Part shown: piece after piece, positions 7,973 through 17,240 of the stretch
How positions within the stretch are numbered: position 1 is the stretch's first letter
Layout of the letters: each line of letters begins with the position of its first letter
Assembly: GCA_017527905.1 (NCBI GenBank)
Contig: JAFXPK010000026.1
Coordinates: forward strand, 1-64,000
Direction: 5' to 3'
Source: Paludibacteraceae bacterium
Lineage (GTDB): Bacteria > Bacteroidota > Bacteroidia > Bacteroidales > Paludibacteraceae
Length of the DNA: 64,000 nt
The notes under the pieces: generated by a model
What the model saw: the letters and a program-made list of their open reading frames with translations, nothing else
What the model was told of the DNA's origin: nothing
The model's database searches: none
Translations under genes and position numbers: made by a program

Positions 7973-10900
7973 CTAAATGTTGCTCAGGATTCGATAGGCT
8001 TCCTCCACGCTGTTAACGTCGAGGAATTGGATGGAGCGTTTGCCTCCGGTCTCCCTTATCTTGCAGCGCACCGCATGCTCTTGCAGGTAGGTGAGTATCC
8101 TGCCGAACACTTCTGTTTGGTAGTATGGTGAATCATCCGCTTGGATGAAGTATCCGGTCATGCGTCCCTGTTTGAGGGTGAGCCGTTCAAATCCGAGGTT
8201 GACGGCCAGCCAGCGTAGCCTTACGAGTTGGAGCAGACTTTCCGTCTGGCTTGGAATCGTGCCGAACCTGTCTTTTAGCCTTTCCGCGAAGGCGGTGAGT
8301 TCCTTTTCATCCTTTACGTTGTCCAATTCACGGTAGAGCGACATCCTCTCCGAAACGTTCTCGATGTAGTCGGACGGGAAGGTGAGCTCCATGTCGGTTT
8401 CGATCTGACAGTCTGATACGTAGGCTTGTGCTGATTCTTCTTTCTTCCCTTGCTCCTCGTACAACCCGGAGAATTCGTCCGCCTTCAGTTCTGCGATGGC
8501 CTCGTTCAGCACCTTTTGGTAGGCTTCGTAGCCTAGGTCGGCGATGAAACCGCTCTGTTCCGCACCCAGAAGGTTGCCGGCGCCTCGTATGTCGAGGTCC
8601 TGCATGGCAATGTTGAATCCGCTGCCCAGTTCCGAGAAACTTTCGATGGCCTGTAGCCTGCGGCGTGCGTCGGTGGTGAGGTTTGTGAGCGGTGGTGCCA
8701 GCAGGTAGCAGAAGGCTCTCTTGTTGCTTCGTCCAACCCTTCCGCGCAGCTGGTGCAGGTCGCTCAGTCCGAAGTTCTGCGCTTCGTTGATGATGATGGT
8801 GTTGCAGTTGGATATGTCGATGCCAGACTCCACAATCGTGGTGGCGAGTAGCACGTCGTATTCGTAGTCTAGGAAATCCAGAATGATTTTCTCTAGCTCT
8901 TCTCCCTTCATCTGCCCGTGTCCGATGGCGACGCGCGCTTCGGGCACGAGGCGTTTGATGAGCGCGGCTATCTCGTTGAGGTTCTGCACCCTGTTGTTGA
9001 TGAAGAAGACCTGTCCGTTGCGGTCTAACTCATATTGTATGGCTTCCTGAATGATCTTCTCGCTGAAGGTATGGAGCTCGGTTTGTATCGGGTATCGGTT
9101 GGGTGGAGGGGTGTTGATGACGGAAAGGTCTCTCGCCCCCATGAGGGAGAACTGTAGCGTTCGTGGAATTGGGGTGGCAGTCATGGTGAGCGTGTCCACA
9201 TTGACCTTCATCTGTTTGATCTTCTCCTTGGTGGATACTCCGAATTTTTGTTCCTCGTCTATGATGAGGAGTCCTAAGTCTTTGAATTTTACCTCTTTGC
9301 CTAGGATTTTTTGCGTTCCGATCAGTATGTTGATTTCCCCCTGTTCAAGCTCGTGGATGATTCGTTTGACATCCTTGGCGCTTCTGGAACGGTTCAGGTA
9401 ATCCACTTTGACGGGGAAATTCTTCAGCCTCTCGGAGAATGTCTTGTAGTGTTGTAGCGCCAATACTGTGGTTGGCACCATGATGGCCACTTGTTTATTG
9501 TCCACGGTGGCCTTGAAGGCGGCGCGGACGGCTATCTCGGTCTTGCCGAAGCCCACATCGCCGCAGACCAGCCTATCCATAGGGATGTCTTGCTCCATGT
9601 CATGTTTTACATCGGCTGTGGTTTTCACCTGGTCTGGCGTGTCTTCGTAGAGGAAGGAGGCTTCCAGTTCCGATTGGAGGAAACTGTCGTGCGAGAAGGC
9701 GAAACCCTTCTCCTCCCTTCGCTTGGCGTATAGGGCGATGAGGTCTCTGGCGATGTCTTTGACATGCTTCTTCGTCCGTTCCTTGATGGTCTGCCATGCG
9801 CCCGTGCCTAGCTTGTTGATGCGAGGCTCGTCACCTTCCTTGCCTTTATACCTTGATATCTTATGGAGCGAGTGGATGCTGACGAGTAGGATATCCTCGT
9901 TTTGGTAGAGCAGTTTGATCACCTCCTGTTTCTTCCCGTTGGCGTCCACTTGGATCAGTCCGGCGAACCTTCCCACGCCATGGTCGATGTGCACGACGTA
10001 ATCGCCAGGCTTGAAGTCCTGCAATTCCTTCAAAGTGAGGGAGAGTTGTCCAGACCTCGCCTTGTCGGAGCGTAGGGAGTATTTGTGGTAGCGGTCGAAT
10101 ATCTGATGGTCCGTGTAGCAGCAGATCCGCAGGGTATGGTCGATGAAGCCGGCGTGTAGCGTCTTGCGGATAGGCGTGAAGGTGATGTTGTCGCCCCTGT
10201 CCTCGAAGATGTTGGCTAGACGGTCTGTTTGATGCAGGTTGTCGCTTAGGACGTAAACATTGTATCCTTCGTCTGTCTTGGTGCGGAAGTCTTTGCTGAC
10301 CAGATCGAAATTCTTGTTGAATACGGGTTGTGGCGACGATTCGAAGGTGATGCAGGGCGCATTGTCCCATGCGGTGTGCCCGCCGAAACAAATCCTTTTG
10401 AAACGGGAGCTCTCATTCACAAAGGTCTTGTCGTCGATGAAGAGGTCGTCCCGCCCGATGCTGTCCACATGGTCGCAAAGTTTGCTGAAGGTGAATTGGT
10501 AATCGTGGAAGCAGAGCAGAGTCTCTTCTCCGAGCAGGGAGAAGATAGGGACTGCGGAAGAGACGGACTCGTGTATATTGGAGATGATGGAGATGTTCTC
10601 CTTTTTTTCTATTGACAATTGGTTCTCGATGTCGAAGGTGCGGATGGACTCGATCTCGTCTCCGAAGAAATCGATACGGTAGGGGTATTCGCAAGAGAAG
10701 GAGAATACGTCGATGATACTTCCCCTTACGGAGAATTGCCCGGGTTCGTAGACGAAGTCCACGCGTGAGAACCCGTATTCGCACAGTACTTGTATGATGA
10801 AGTCGGTGTCGATGCTCTCCCCGACGTGCAGTTTCAGTGTCTTTCCGTTGAGTTCCGCACTGTCCACGACCTTTTCGGCGATGGCTTCCGGGAAGGAAAC

Positions 10901-11296
10901 CATGACGAAGGGATTGCTCGAATTGATTCTGTCGAGAGCTTCCGTGCGCAACACCTCGTTGGCGGCGTCTTTTTGCTCATTGCCTATTTTCCGGTAGGAG
11001 GAGGGGTAGAAGAATACATCCTCCTCTCCGATGAGTTGGACGATGTCGTGGTATAGGTAGGCGGCGGACTCTTCGTCGTCCATGGTGATGAAGAGGGCCT
11101 TGCCGTTCTTCTTGAGTTGGGAGAAAAGCAGGGCGCATAAAGAGCCCTCCAGCCCCTTTAGGGTTAGGTTTTTCTCTGTTCCGGCGCACCATTTCCCCAC
11201 TTCACGCATGGCGTTGTGTGAGGAAAAAAGGTTTAATAAATCGTTAATGTCCAATGTCAATGAATTTTTTAGCAAAGATAACAATAAAAATTCCAA
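7973..11296 (-). CDS. mfd: Transcription-repair coupling factor Mfd
   Basis: About 1100 aa. This is the DNA translocase that removes stalled RNA polymerase and recruits UvrA. In order: UvrB-like N-terminal region; CarD-like RNA polymerase interaction domain (FKPGDYVVHIDHGVGRF); helicase motor with Walker A GDVGFGKTEIA near residue 580, DEEQKFG box, and TRG region (GRVGRSNKRAFCYLL); C-terminal TRCF domain. The first ATG is at 11296, but the only -7 box (11273-11280) lies inside those first codons. The real start is therefore probably a TTG at 11260 or 11254, or the ATG at 11209. The coordinates given use the ATG; the N terminus is uncertain by up to 29 residues. Confidence 0.95.
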   Translation of the reverse strand: MEFLLLSLLKNSLTLDINDLLNLFSSHNAMREVGKWCAGTEKNLTLKGLEGSLCALLFSQLKKNGKALFITMDDEESAAYLYHDIVQLIGEEDVFFYPSSYRKIGNEQKDAANEVLRTEALDRINSSNPFVMVSFPEAIAEKVVDSAELNGKTLKLHVGESIDTDFIIQVLCEYGFSRVDFVYEPGQFSVRGSIIDVFSFSCEYPYRIDFFGDEIESIRTFDIENQLSIEKKENISIISNIHESVSSAVPIFSLLGEETLLCFHDYQFTFSKLCDHVDSIGRDDLFIDDKTFVNESSRFKRICFGGHTAWDNAPCITFESSPQPVFNKNFDLVSKDFRTKTDEGYNVYVLSDNLHQTDRLANIFEDRGDNITFTPIRKTLHAGFIDHTLRICCYTDHQIFDRYHKYSLRSDKARSGQLSLTLKELQDFKPGDYVVHIDHGVGRFAGLIQVDANGKKQEVIKLLYQNEDILLVSIHSLHKISRYKGKEGDEPRINKLGTGAWQTIKERTKKHVKDIARDLIALYAKRREEKGFAFSHDSFLQSELEASFLYEDTPDQVKTTADVKHDMEQDIPMDRLVCGDVGFGKTEIAVRAAFKATVDNKQVAIMVPTTVLALQHYKTFSERLKNFPVKVDYLNRSRSAKDVKRIIHELEQGEINILIGTQKILGKEVKFKDLGLLIIDEEQKFGVSTKEKIKQMKVNVDTLTMTATPIPRTLQFSLMGARDLSVINTPPPNRYPIQTELHTFSEKIIQEAIQYELDRNGQVFFINNRVQNLNEIAALIKRLVPEARVAIGHGQMKGEELEKIILDFLDYEYDVLLATTIVESGIDISNCNTIIINEAQNFGLSDLHQLRGRVGRSNKRAFCYLLAPPLTNLTTDARRRLQAIESFSELGSGFNIAMQDLDIRGAGNLLGAEQSGFIADLGYEAYQKVLNEAIAELKADEFSGLYEEQGKKEESAQAYVSDCQIETDMELTFPSDYIENVSERMSLYRELDNVKDEKELTAFAERLKDRFGTIPSQTESLLQLVRLRWLAVNLGFERLTLKQGRMTGYFIQADDSPYYQTEVFGRILTYLQEHAVRCKIRETGGKRSIQFLDVNSVEEAYRILSNI
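11273..11280 (-). promoter_or_regulatory. -7 box TATCTTTG for mfd
   Basis: TATCTTTG on the minus strand is a perfect TAnnTTTG match. It predicts a transcription start near 11267, downstream of the ATG at 11296, and so argues for a nearly leaderless mRNA with a later start codon. Confidence 0.6.
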
Positions 11297-11305
11297 ACCA
11301 TTTTT

Positions 11306-11313
11306 TAAATTTG
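11306..11313 (+). promoter_or_regulatory. -7 box TAAATTTG for the mannosyltransferase gene
   Basis: A perfect TAnnTTTG match 22 nt before the ATG at 11336, divergent from the mfd promoter. Confidence 0.6.
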
Positions 11314-11335
11314 CAAGAAACCTATATTAGGAGAA

Positions 11336-12079
11336 ATGGAAGTGAACGATGGAGTGGTAATCATACCAACTTATAATGAAAAAGAGAATGCGGAGAATAT
11401 CATTCGCGCGGTTTTAGGCTTGCCTAAGACTTTCCATGTGTTGATTATAGACGATAATTCGCCGGATGGAACGGCTGCGATTGTGAAGGGCTTGATGAAC
11501 GAGTTCCCCGGTAGGTTGCATATCATCGAAAGAACAGGGAAATTGGGACTTGGTACCGCTTACATTACAGGCTTCAAGTGGGCCTTGGAACATGGCTACG
11601 AGTATATCTTCGAGATGGATGCTGACTTCTCCCATAATCCTAACGATGTGCTGAAGTTGCATAAGGCTTGTGCCGAGGAGGGCGCCGATGTCGCGATAGG
11701 ATCCCGTTATATAAGTGGTGTGAATGTGGTGAATTGGCCGATGGGGCGTGTCCTGATGTCCTATTTCGCCTCCAAGTATGTGCGGATTGTGACCGGCATG
11801 AAGGTGGCCGACACCACGGCGGGCTTTAAGTGTTACCGCAGGGAGGTGTTGGAGACCATAGAGCTGGACAAGGTGAAGTTCAAGGGGTATGCATTCCAAA
11901 TCGAGATGAAATATACCGCTTACAAGTGCGGATTCACCATCAAGGAGGTGCCTATCATCTTTGTGAACAGGGTGTTGGGAAGCTCGAAAATGAGCGGAGG
12001 AATCTTCGGTGAAGCCGTTTTGGGTGTCATTAGGCTAAAAATTAATAGCCTATTTAGAAAATATCCTCAAAAAAAATAG
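11336..12079 (+). CDS. Polyprenol monophosphomannose synthase (GT2 family)
   Basis: A 247-aa glycosyltransferase of the dolichol-phosphate mannosyltransferase (DPM1/Ppm1) type, moving mannose from GDP-mannose to a polyprenyl phosphate at the inner membrane. Family features are VVIIPTYNEKEN at the N terminus, LIIDDNSPDGT, and the catalytic FEMDADFSHNP (DxD-type metal site). GSRYISGVNVVNWP, KVADTTAGFKCYRREVL and GYAFQIEMKY follow in the usual order. There are no C-terminal membrane helices, so it is the short soluble form. Dihydroorotase follows 45 nt downstream with its own promoter box. Confidence 0.93.
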   Translation: MEVNDGVVIIPTYNEKENAENIIRAVLGLPKTFHVLIIDDNSPDGTAAIVKGLMNEFPGRLHIIERTGKLGLGTAYITGFKWALEHGYEYIFEMDADFSHNPNDVLKLHKACAEEGADVAIGSRYISGVNVVNWPMGRVLMSYFASKYVRIVTGMKVADTTAGFKCYRREVLETIELDKVKFKGYAFQIEMKYTAYKCGFTIKEVPIIFVNRVLGSSKMSGGIFGEAVLGVIRLKINSLFRKYPQKK

Positions 12080-12087
12080 TATATTTG
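12080..12087 (+). promoter_or_regulatory. -7 box TATATTTG for dihydroorotase
   Basis: A perfect TAnnTTTG match overlapping the stop codon of the preceding gene, 37 nt before the ATG at 12125. Confidence 0.55.
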
Positions 12088-12124
12088 GTAAACGTAAAAT
12101 TCAAACAGAAAAATATTATATGTG

Positions 12125-13471
12125 ATGGGTACGATATTGATTCATAAGGCGAAAATCATCAATGAGGGGAATTCTTTCCGTGGTTCGGTCTTAATCGAGG
12201 GAAAAAAGATTTCCAAGATCTTTAAGGATGACGTTCCAGAAAGTGTGTTGAAAAGTGCGGAAGTGATTGATGCGGAAGACAAGTGGCTTTTGCCTGGAGT
12301 GATTGATTCTCATGTGCATTTCCGTGAGCCTGGTATGACGCAGAAGGGAGACTTCCAATCAGAGTCCCGTGCGGCTGTGGCTGGTGGCGTGACCTCTATC
12401 ATGGATATGCCGAATTGTTTACCGCCTACCACATCAATGGCTGAAGTGGATAAAAAGATAGAGTTGGCTAAGCAGAAATGTCTGACGAACTTCGCCTTCT
12501 ATTTGGGCGCTACCAATGATAATATCGAGGAGGTTGTCAATGCGGACAAGGACAAGGTGTGTGGCATCAAGGTCTTTGTGGGCGCATCCACGGGCAATTT
12601 GCGTGTGGCTGATCCTAAGGTGTTGGAGCGCATCTTCGCGGAGTCCAAATTGCTTGTGGCTACCCATAACGAGGACGAGGAGATGATCCAGGCTAATTTG
12701 GCCAAGGTGAAAGAGGAGTTGGGCGACCAACCTATCCCAATTTCTTACCATGAGATTATCCGCAACTCTGACGCTTGTTACAAATCGACTTCGAAAGTGG
12801 TTGATTTGGCTAAGAAATATGGTACAAGACTGCATGTCCTTCACTTGACGACTGCCAAGGAAATGGCTCTCTTCAACAACAAACCGTTGGCGGAGAAGAA
12901 GATCACGGCTGAGACTTGTGTTGGCTACTTGTGGTTCGATGATAGTGATTACGAGCGCTTGGGTGCGAAGATCAAGTGTAACCCGTCTATCAAGAAGGAG
13001 AAGAGCCGCGTGAACTTGCTGAAGGCGGTCGAGTCTGGTATCATCGATACCATTGCGACGGACCATGCTCCTCATTTGTTAAGCGACAAGGAGGGCGATT
13101 GTCTCCAAAGCGCTTCCGGCTATCCTTCCATCCAACATGCGTTGCCGATGATGCTCGAGCTGGCCAAACGAGGTAACTTCACACGTGAACAGGTGGTGGA
13201 GAAGATGTGCCATAACCCAGCGAAGATCTTCAACGTCGAGAAGAGAGGTTTCATCCGTAAAGGCTTCTATGCGGATTTGGTGCTTGTGGAGCCTAATGTG
13301 CCTTACGTGGTGAAGAAAGAGGACCTTCTCTATAAGTGCGGATGGTCTCCGATGGAGGGCGAAACGTTGAAATACAAGGTGACCCAGACATTTGTCAATG
13401 GAGTCCTTGTGTATGACGACGGTAAGATAAACGATGACACGAAAGGGGAGATGCTGACGTTCTTGAGGTAA
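12125..13471 (+). CDS. pyrC: Dihydroorotase (class I)
   Basis: A 448-aa amidohydrolase that interconverts N-carbamoyl-L-aspartate and dihydroorotate in pyrimidine synthesis. The HxH metal motif lies in DSHVHFREPGMTQKGD near residue 60. The lysine expected to be carboxylated is in CGIKVFVGASTG. HVLHLTTAKEM and the late TIATDHAPHL complete the metal and catalytic site. Length and motifs fit class I dihydroorotases; allantoinase is the nearest alternative but the motifs favour pyrC. The ATG at 12125 is chosen over the GTG one codon earlier. Confidence 0.93.
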   Translation: MGTILIHKAKIINEGNSFRGSVLIEGKKISKIFKDDVPESVLKSAEVIDAEDKWLLPGVIDSHVHFREPGMTQKGDFQSESRAAVAGGVTSIMDMPNCLPPTTSMAEVDKKIELAKQKCLTNFAFYLGATNDNIEEVVNADKDKVCGIKVFVGASTGNLRVADPKVLERIFAESKLLVATHNEDEEMIQANLAKVKEELGDQPIPISYHEIIRNSDACYKSTSKVVDLAKKYGTRLHVLHLTTAKEMALFNNKPLAEKKITAETCVGYLWFDDSDYERLGAKIKCNPSIKKEKSRVNLLKAVESGIIDTIATDHAPHLLSDKEGDCLQSASGYPSIQHALPMMLELAKRGNFTREQVVEKMCHNPAKIFNVEKRGFIRKGFYADLVLVEPNVPYVVKKEDLLYKCGWSPMEGETLKYKVTQTFVNGVLVYDDGKINDDTKGEMLTFLR

Positions 13472-13570
13472 TTTACTGATAGATAGGCATTTGACTTGTG
13501 TGATGTGATATTTTTTTGCTATAACGAAAAATTATTGGAAATATTGTACATTTTTCTGAAAAAAATGTTA

Positions 13571-13578
13571 TACATTTG
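13571..13578 (+). promoter_or_regulatory. -7 box TACATTTG for the TolC-like gene
   Basis: A perfect TAnnTTTG match 50 nt before the ATG at 13628; no -33 element at 19 nt. Confidence 0.5.
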
Positions 13579-13627
13579 TATGCCCTTCGATTAGAGTTTT
13601 GCTTTTGCTTGACATATTTATATTTTA

Positions 13628-14932
13628 ATGTGTGTGAAAAAGAGTGTAACTATTATTTGTGCTTTGTTTTTGTCCTCTTTCTCATATGGACAAAATGGTG
13701 AAGATTGGACGCTGGGGCAGTGTATCGATTATGCTTTGCAGCAGAATATTACTGTGCAAAGGGGTCGGATTACATTAGAACAATGCCGCGTTTCTACGGA
13801 ACAGGCAAAGGGTCAATGGCAACCAAGCGTTTCTTTCTCCGCTGGACAAAACTTAAGTAATAGTCCTTTTGTGGAAGGTGGACATGTTAACAATTACAGC
13901 GGAAATTATAATGTGGGGGCATCTTGGACTGTCTTTAACGGATTCAGGCGAAAATATAACATCAAACAGGCTGAATTGCAGGAGACGATACAAGAGACTT
14001 CTTTGAAATCGACGGAGGAGGATGTCAAAATCGCGGTGCTGACCAGCTATCTGCAGGTCTTGTATGCGAAGGAGAATGTCACGATGAAGAAAAATTCGTT
14101 GGAGACTTCCAATGAACAGCTTAGCCGCTACAAGCAATTGTATGAGGCGGGTTCAGTCTCCATGAGCGATTTGTCGCAAATCGAGTCGCAACATGTTTCG
14201 GAACTTTATCAAGTGACGGTGGCTCAGAACCAGTTGGAGGATAATCTCCTCCAATTGAAGCAACTCCTCAGGTTGGATCTCAACCAACCGTTTGATGTGC
14301 GTAGTCTTGATTTTTCGCAAGAACAGGTGTTGGCCGATTTGGGGAATAAGGACTCCATCTATGAGAGAGCTCTCTATGCTAGACCGGAAATCGCCAATGC
14401 GTTGCTGAATGAAAAGTTGGCTGATCTTCAGATTAAGAGCGCTAAGTCGGGTTATTATCCGTCTGTGAATCTGAGCGCTGGGGTGGGAACCGGTCATAAT
14501 AACCATGGATCGGGTAACCAATTGAAGGAGAACTTTGGTGAGAACGTGGGAATCTCCTTGAATTACGCTATCGCAGATAACAGAGAACGTAAGTCTGCGG
14601 TGAAGAAGGCTAAGTTGAATAGAAACATGTCGGGGTTGGAAACAGAGAACCTGAAGGATGACCTCAAAAAAACGATAGAGTCCGCGTTCTTGGATGCGAA
14701 GGCCGCTCAATTGAACTACATCGCGTCTAAGAGTAATGAACAGGCTGCGGAGGCAACCTATGAGCTGACAAAGGAGAAATTCTCCTTGGGTATGAAAAGC
14801 CCGTTTGAGATGCTCAGCGAACGGAACTCTTTGCTTAATGCCCAGCAGCAGACCTTGCAATCCAAGTATTCCGCAATTCTGAACATTCAGGTGCTGAATA
14901 TTTACCAGGGTCTCCCTGTCGGTGTGGAATAA
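13628..14932 (+). CDS. TolC family outer membrane efflux protein
   Basis: A 434-aa protein with a signal peptide ending in SFSYGQ. Two homologous halves of coiled coil and beta strand follow, the TolC/OEP pattern: NITVQRGRITLEQCRVSTEQAKG in the first half and LLNEKLADLQIKSAKSGYYP in the second. It would form a trimeric outer-membrane channel with a periplasmic tunnel. Unlike most TolC genes it has no adjacent HlyD-type adaptor or RND/ABC pump; it is followed by a terminator and a convergent two-component system. The substrate cannot be inferred. Confidence 0.92.
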   Translation: MCVKKSVTIICALFLSSFSYGQNGEDWTLGQCIDYALQQNITVQRGRITLEQCRVSTEQAKGQWQPSVSFSAGQNLSNSPFVEGGHVNNYSGNYNVGASWTVFNGFRRKYNIKQAELQETIQETSLKSTEEDVKIAVLTSYLQVLYAKENVTMKKNSLETSNEQLSRYKQLYEAGSVSMSDLSQIESQHVSELYQVTVAQNQLEDNLLQLKQLLRLDLNQPFDVRSLDFSQEQVLADLGNKDSIYERALYARPEIANALLNEKLADLQIKSAKSGYYPSVNLSAGVGTGHNNHGSGNQLKENFGENVGISLNYAIADNRERKSAVKKAKLNRNMSGLETENLKDDLKKTIESAFLDAKAAQLNYIASKSNEQAAEATYELTKEKFSLGMKSPFEMLSERNSLLNAQQQTLQSKYSAILNIQVLNIYQGLPVGVE

Positions 14933-14996
14933 TGAACTAGGAAGAAACTTTTTCATAATAGTGTTTGTTTTCATTTTTTAGAGTGATAAACTCGAG

Positions 14997-15033
14997 ATGT
15001 CGCCAAACTGGGAAGTTTGGCGACATTCTTTTT
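14997..15033 (+). terminator. Strong intrinsic terminator after the TolC-like gene
   Basis: A 13-bp perfect stem (14997-15009 with 15014-15026), GGGA tetraloop, then TCTTTTTGG. Confidence 0.9.
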
Positions 15034-15070
15034 GGTCCGATCCTTCGCATGTCGTGTGTCACTCCTCACC

Positions 15071-15103
15071 GAAAAAAAAGCATCGGAATTACCCGATGCT
15101 TTT
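15071..15103 (-). terminator. Intrinsic terminator of the two-component operon
   Basis: GCATCGG/CCGATGC stem (80-86 with 93-99 of the 15.0-kb block) with a 6-nt loop. On the minus strand it is followed by eight T residues, so it mainly ends the minus-strand operon. Confidence 0.85.
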
Positions 15104-15188
15104 AACGGTATGTGGTCTGTGTGTCACATTGTTTGGCGGAAGGGTAGGAGACGTCTGTCGTGTTTTCCCTTGTGTGCCAAAATGTTGC

Positions 15189-15917
15189 CTATACATTCAG
15201 CGCACTGAGCAGAGCGTCCTTGTAGTTCTTCCCGATGGCCAGTTTTTGCCCGCAGATGGTTACCATGTTTCCTTCCACGGATTCGATGTTCGAGAGGGAG
15301 ACGATGTACGACTTGTGTATCCTCATGAATTCGTTCGATGGCAATTCCTCCTCCAGTTTCTTGAGAGAATAGTAGGCTGTGATGCGTCGTTTGTCCTTCA
15401 TGTGGAAGGTCACGTATTCGCTTTGCCCTTCGATATAGATGAGGCTCGCGTAGTCGATTTTGTAGAGCTTGTAATCCGCCTTCACCATGAAGAAGTCCCT
15501 GTCCGATTTGACGGGTGAAGCCTCTGCCGCAGCTGGGTCTTTCCTTCTCGCCTTGATTCTTTCCGACACCTTGTTGATGGCTTGGAGGAACCTAGGGAAG
15601 GAGATCGGCTTAAGCAGGTAGTCCACCGCCTCCAGCTCGTAACTGTCTATCGCGTATTCCGCGTATGCGGTGGTGAATATCACCAAAGGCTTTTCCGCCA
15701 TGGATTTCACCAACTCAAGTCCGGACAGATCCGGCATCTGAATGTCCGTGAGAATCAGGTCGATGGGTTCGTTCTGGATCACTTCCATCGCTTTAATGGC
15801 GTTCTCACATGTCCCGCACAATTGGAGTGCGGGAATTTTGGAAACATATTCGGAGAGTAGTTTCCTTGCGGGAAACTCATCGTCGATGATGAGCGTTCTT
15901 ATCAGTTCATTCTCCAT
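15189..15917 (-). CDS. LytTR-type response regulator
   Basis: A 242-aa response regulator. The receiver domain has the acidic pair IIDDE near the start, phospho-acceptor D58 in LTDIQMP, the T/S switch in FTTAYAEY and the lysine in LLKPISF. The C-terminal LytTR DNA-binding domain (about 145-242) contains IYIEGQSEYVTFHM and FMRIHKSYIVSL. Regulators of this type typically control envelope functions, but the target here is unknown. It overlaps the partner kinase gene by 11 nt. Confidence 0.95.
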   Translation of the reverse strand: MENELIRTLIIDDEFPARKLLSEYVSKIPALQLCGTCENAIKAMEVIQNEPIDLILTDIQMPDLSGLELVKSMAEKPLVIFTTAYAEYAIDSYELEAVDYLLKPISFPRFLQAINKVSERIKARRKDPAAAEASPVKSDRDFFMVKADYKLYKIDYASLIYIEGQSEYVTFHMKDKRRITAYYSLKKLEEELPSNEFMRIHKSYIVSLSNIESVEGNMVTICGQKLAIGKNYKDALLSALNV

Positions 15918-17019
15918 ATTGATCTAATTTAATTGTTAATTTCAGATTATAGTTGTTGTCGGTCTCGTCGATGTCCAGGGAGTATTTCCCGGAATACATC
16001 AGGTCGAGCCTTTTCTTCACGTTTTCGATACCGATGCCCTTGATGTGTTTCTGTTCCCTCTTCACGACACGTTTGCTGTTCTCCACGGTGAAGATCAGTT
16101 CGTGGGCGTTCGCCTTGAGGTGGAAACGCACGTAGGCGTTGCTTTCCAGGCCTATGCCGCTGTATTTGAATGCGTTCTCGACGAATGGCTGGAGCAACAT
16201 GGGCGCGATGAATATCTCCTCCGGGGAAATCTCTTTCACGAAGGTCACGTCGATGTCGTTTTCGTGGCTATATCGTTGGAACTCAATATAGTTCTCCAGG
16301 TAATTGATTTCGCCGGATAAAGGAATCTGTTTCTCCTTGGAGCCGTATGTGACGTATCGTAACATTTCGGAGAGCGTCAGGACACTATCGGCTGCGTTTT
16401 TATCTCCCGTATATACCATGGAGTATATGTTATTCAGCGCGTTGAATAGGAAGTGCGGGTTGATCTGCGAGCGTAGGAAATTCAGCTCCAGCTGCACCTT
16501 CTCTTGTAGGATGGAGGTGCGTTGCTCCTCGATCTCCTCCGTGTGTTTCCTGTATTGGAACATGACAGAGACCATCATGGCGCCCGCAAGCAGGATTAAC
16601 ACCTTCCATTTGGAGGATAGGAACAGCCTGGCTTCTGTGGATTCCTCCTCGTCGTCGAAGAAAGCCCTGGACTCGGAAGGAAGGCGGATGTCCAACAATG
16701 CGTTGTCCTCGAAAACGGTTTCCGTATAGTGGGACGAGACGACAGCATCCTCGAAGTGGTACACGATGAAGGTCAATGAGGAGATGATGATGGAGGCGAG
16801 GAGGATGAAAAAGATCATCCTGTTCTTCATCAGGAAGTGGGGGAATAGGAAAACCCTGTTCACCAGTGTGACGACGAACATGCCCGCAGTCAGCAACGCG
16901 GCCAGTTTCAGTGAAAGGAAAAGGTCAAAGGAGATGTTGCTGAATGTGAGCAACGAGAAGACCGCGATCCACACGGACGTTTCGACGATATTTCGTTTCC
17001 AAATGTCAGATATGCTCAT
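15907..17019 (-). CDS. LytS-like sensor histidine kinase
   Basis: A 370-aa membrane kinase. The N-terminal half has about four membrane segments (around 10-30, 35-55, 65-90 and 140-155). A short coiled coil follows, then the His_kinase domain with the phospho-histidine in INPHFLFNALNN (about residue 191). The catalytic part contains PMLLQPFVENAFKYS and KGIGIENVKKRL, the N and G boxes of this family. It is the cognate partner of the downstream LytTR regulator. No sensory domain is obvious, so the signal is unknown. Confidence 0.95.
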   Translation of the reverse strand: MSISDIWKRNIVETSVWIAVFSLLTFSNISFDLFLSLKLAALLTAGMFVVTLVNRVFLFPHFLMKNRMIFFILLASIIISSLTFIVYHFEDAVVSSHYTETVFEDNALLDIRLPSESRAFFDDEEESTEARLFLSSKWKVLILLAGAMMVSVMFQYRKHTEEIEEQRTSILQEKVQLELNFLRSQINPHFLFNALNNIYSMVYTGDKNAADSVLTLSEMLRYVTYGSKEKQIPLSGEINYLENYIEFQRYSHENDIDVTFVKEISPEEIFIAPMLLQPFVENAFKYSGIGLESNAYVRFHLKANAHELIFTVENSKRVVKREQKHIKGIGIENVKKRLDLMYSGKYSLDIDETDNNYNLKLTIKLDQYGE

Positions 17020-17204
17020 GCCTTCTTCTTTTCACCAAATTTGCGAAAGAATTTTGAAATGGGAAAATATTCTAGGCGAAAAAAGGTGTGTCGCCGCGTC
17101 TTTTTTATGTGTCTTTGAAACAAACCGAGGCATAAAGTGCTCTCCATTTAATATGTTTTAGGATTTTTTGGCCTGAATAGTTAATGCAATAGAGAAAAAA
17201 ACAC

Positions 17205-17212
17205 TAACTTTG
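17205..17212 (+). promoter_or_regulatory. -7 box TAACTTTG for pheS
   Basis: A perfect TAnnTTTG match 28 nt before the ATG at 17241. Confidence 0.55.
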
Positions 17213-17240
17213 CGAGATTAAAGGATTTTTGTATTTAGAG

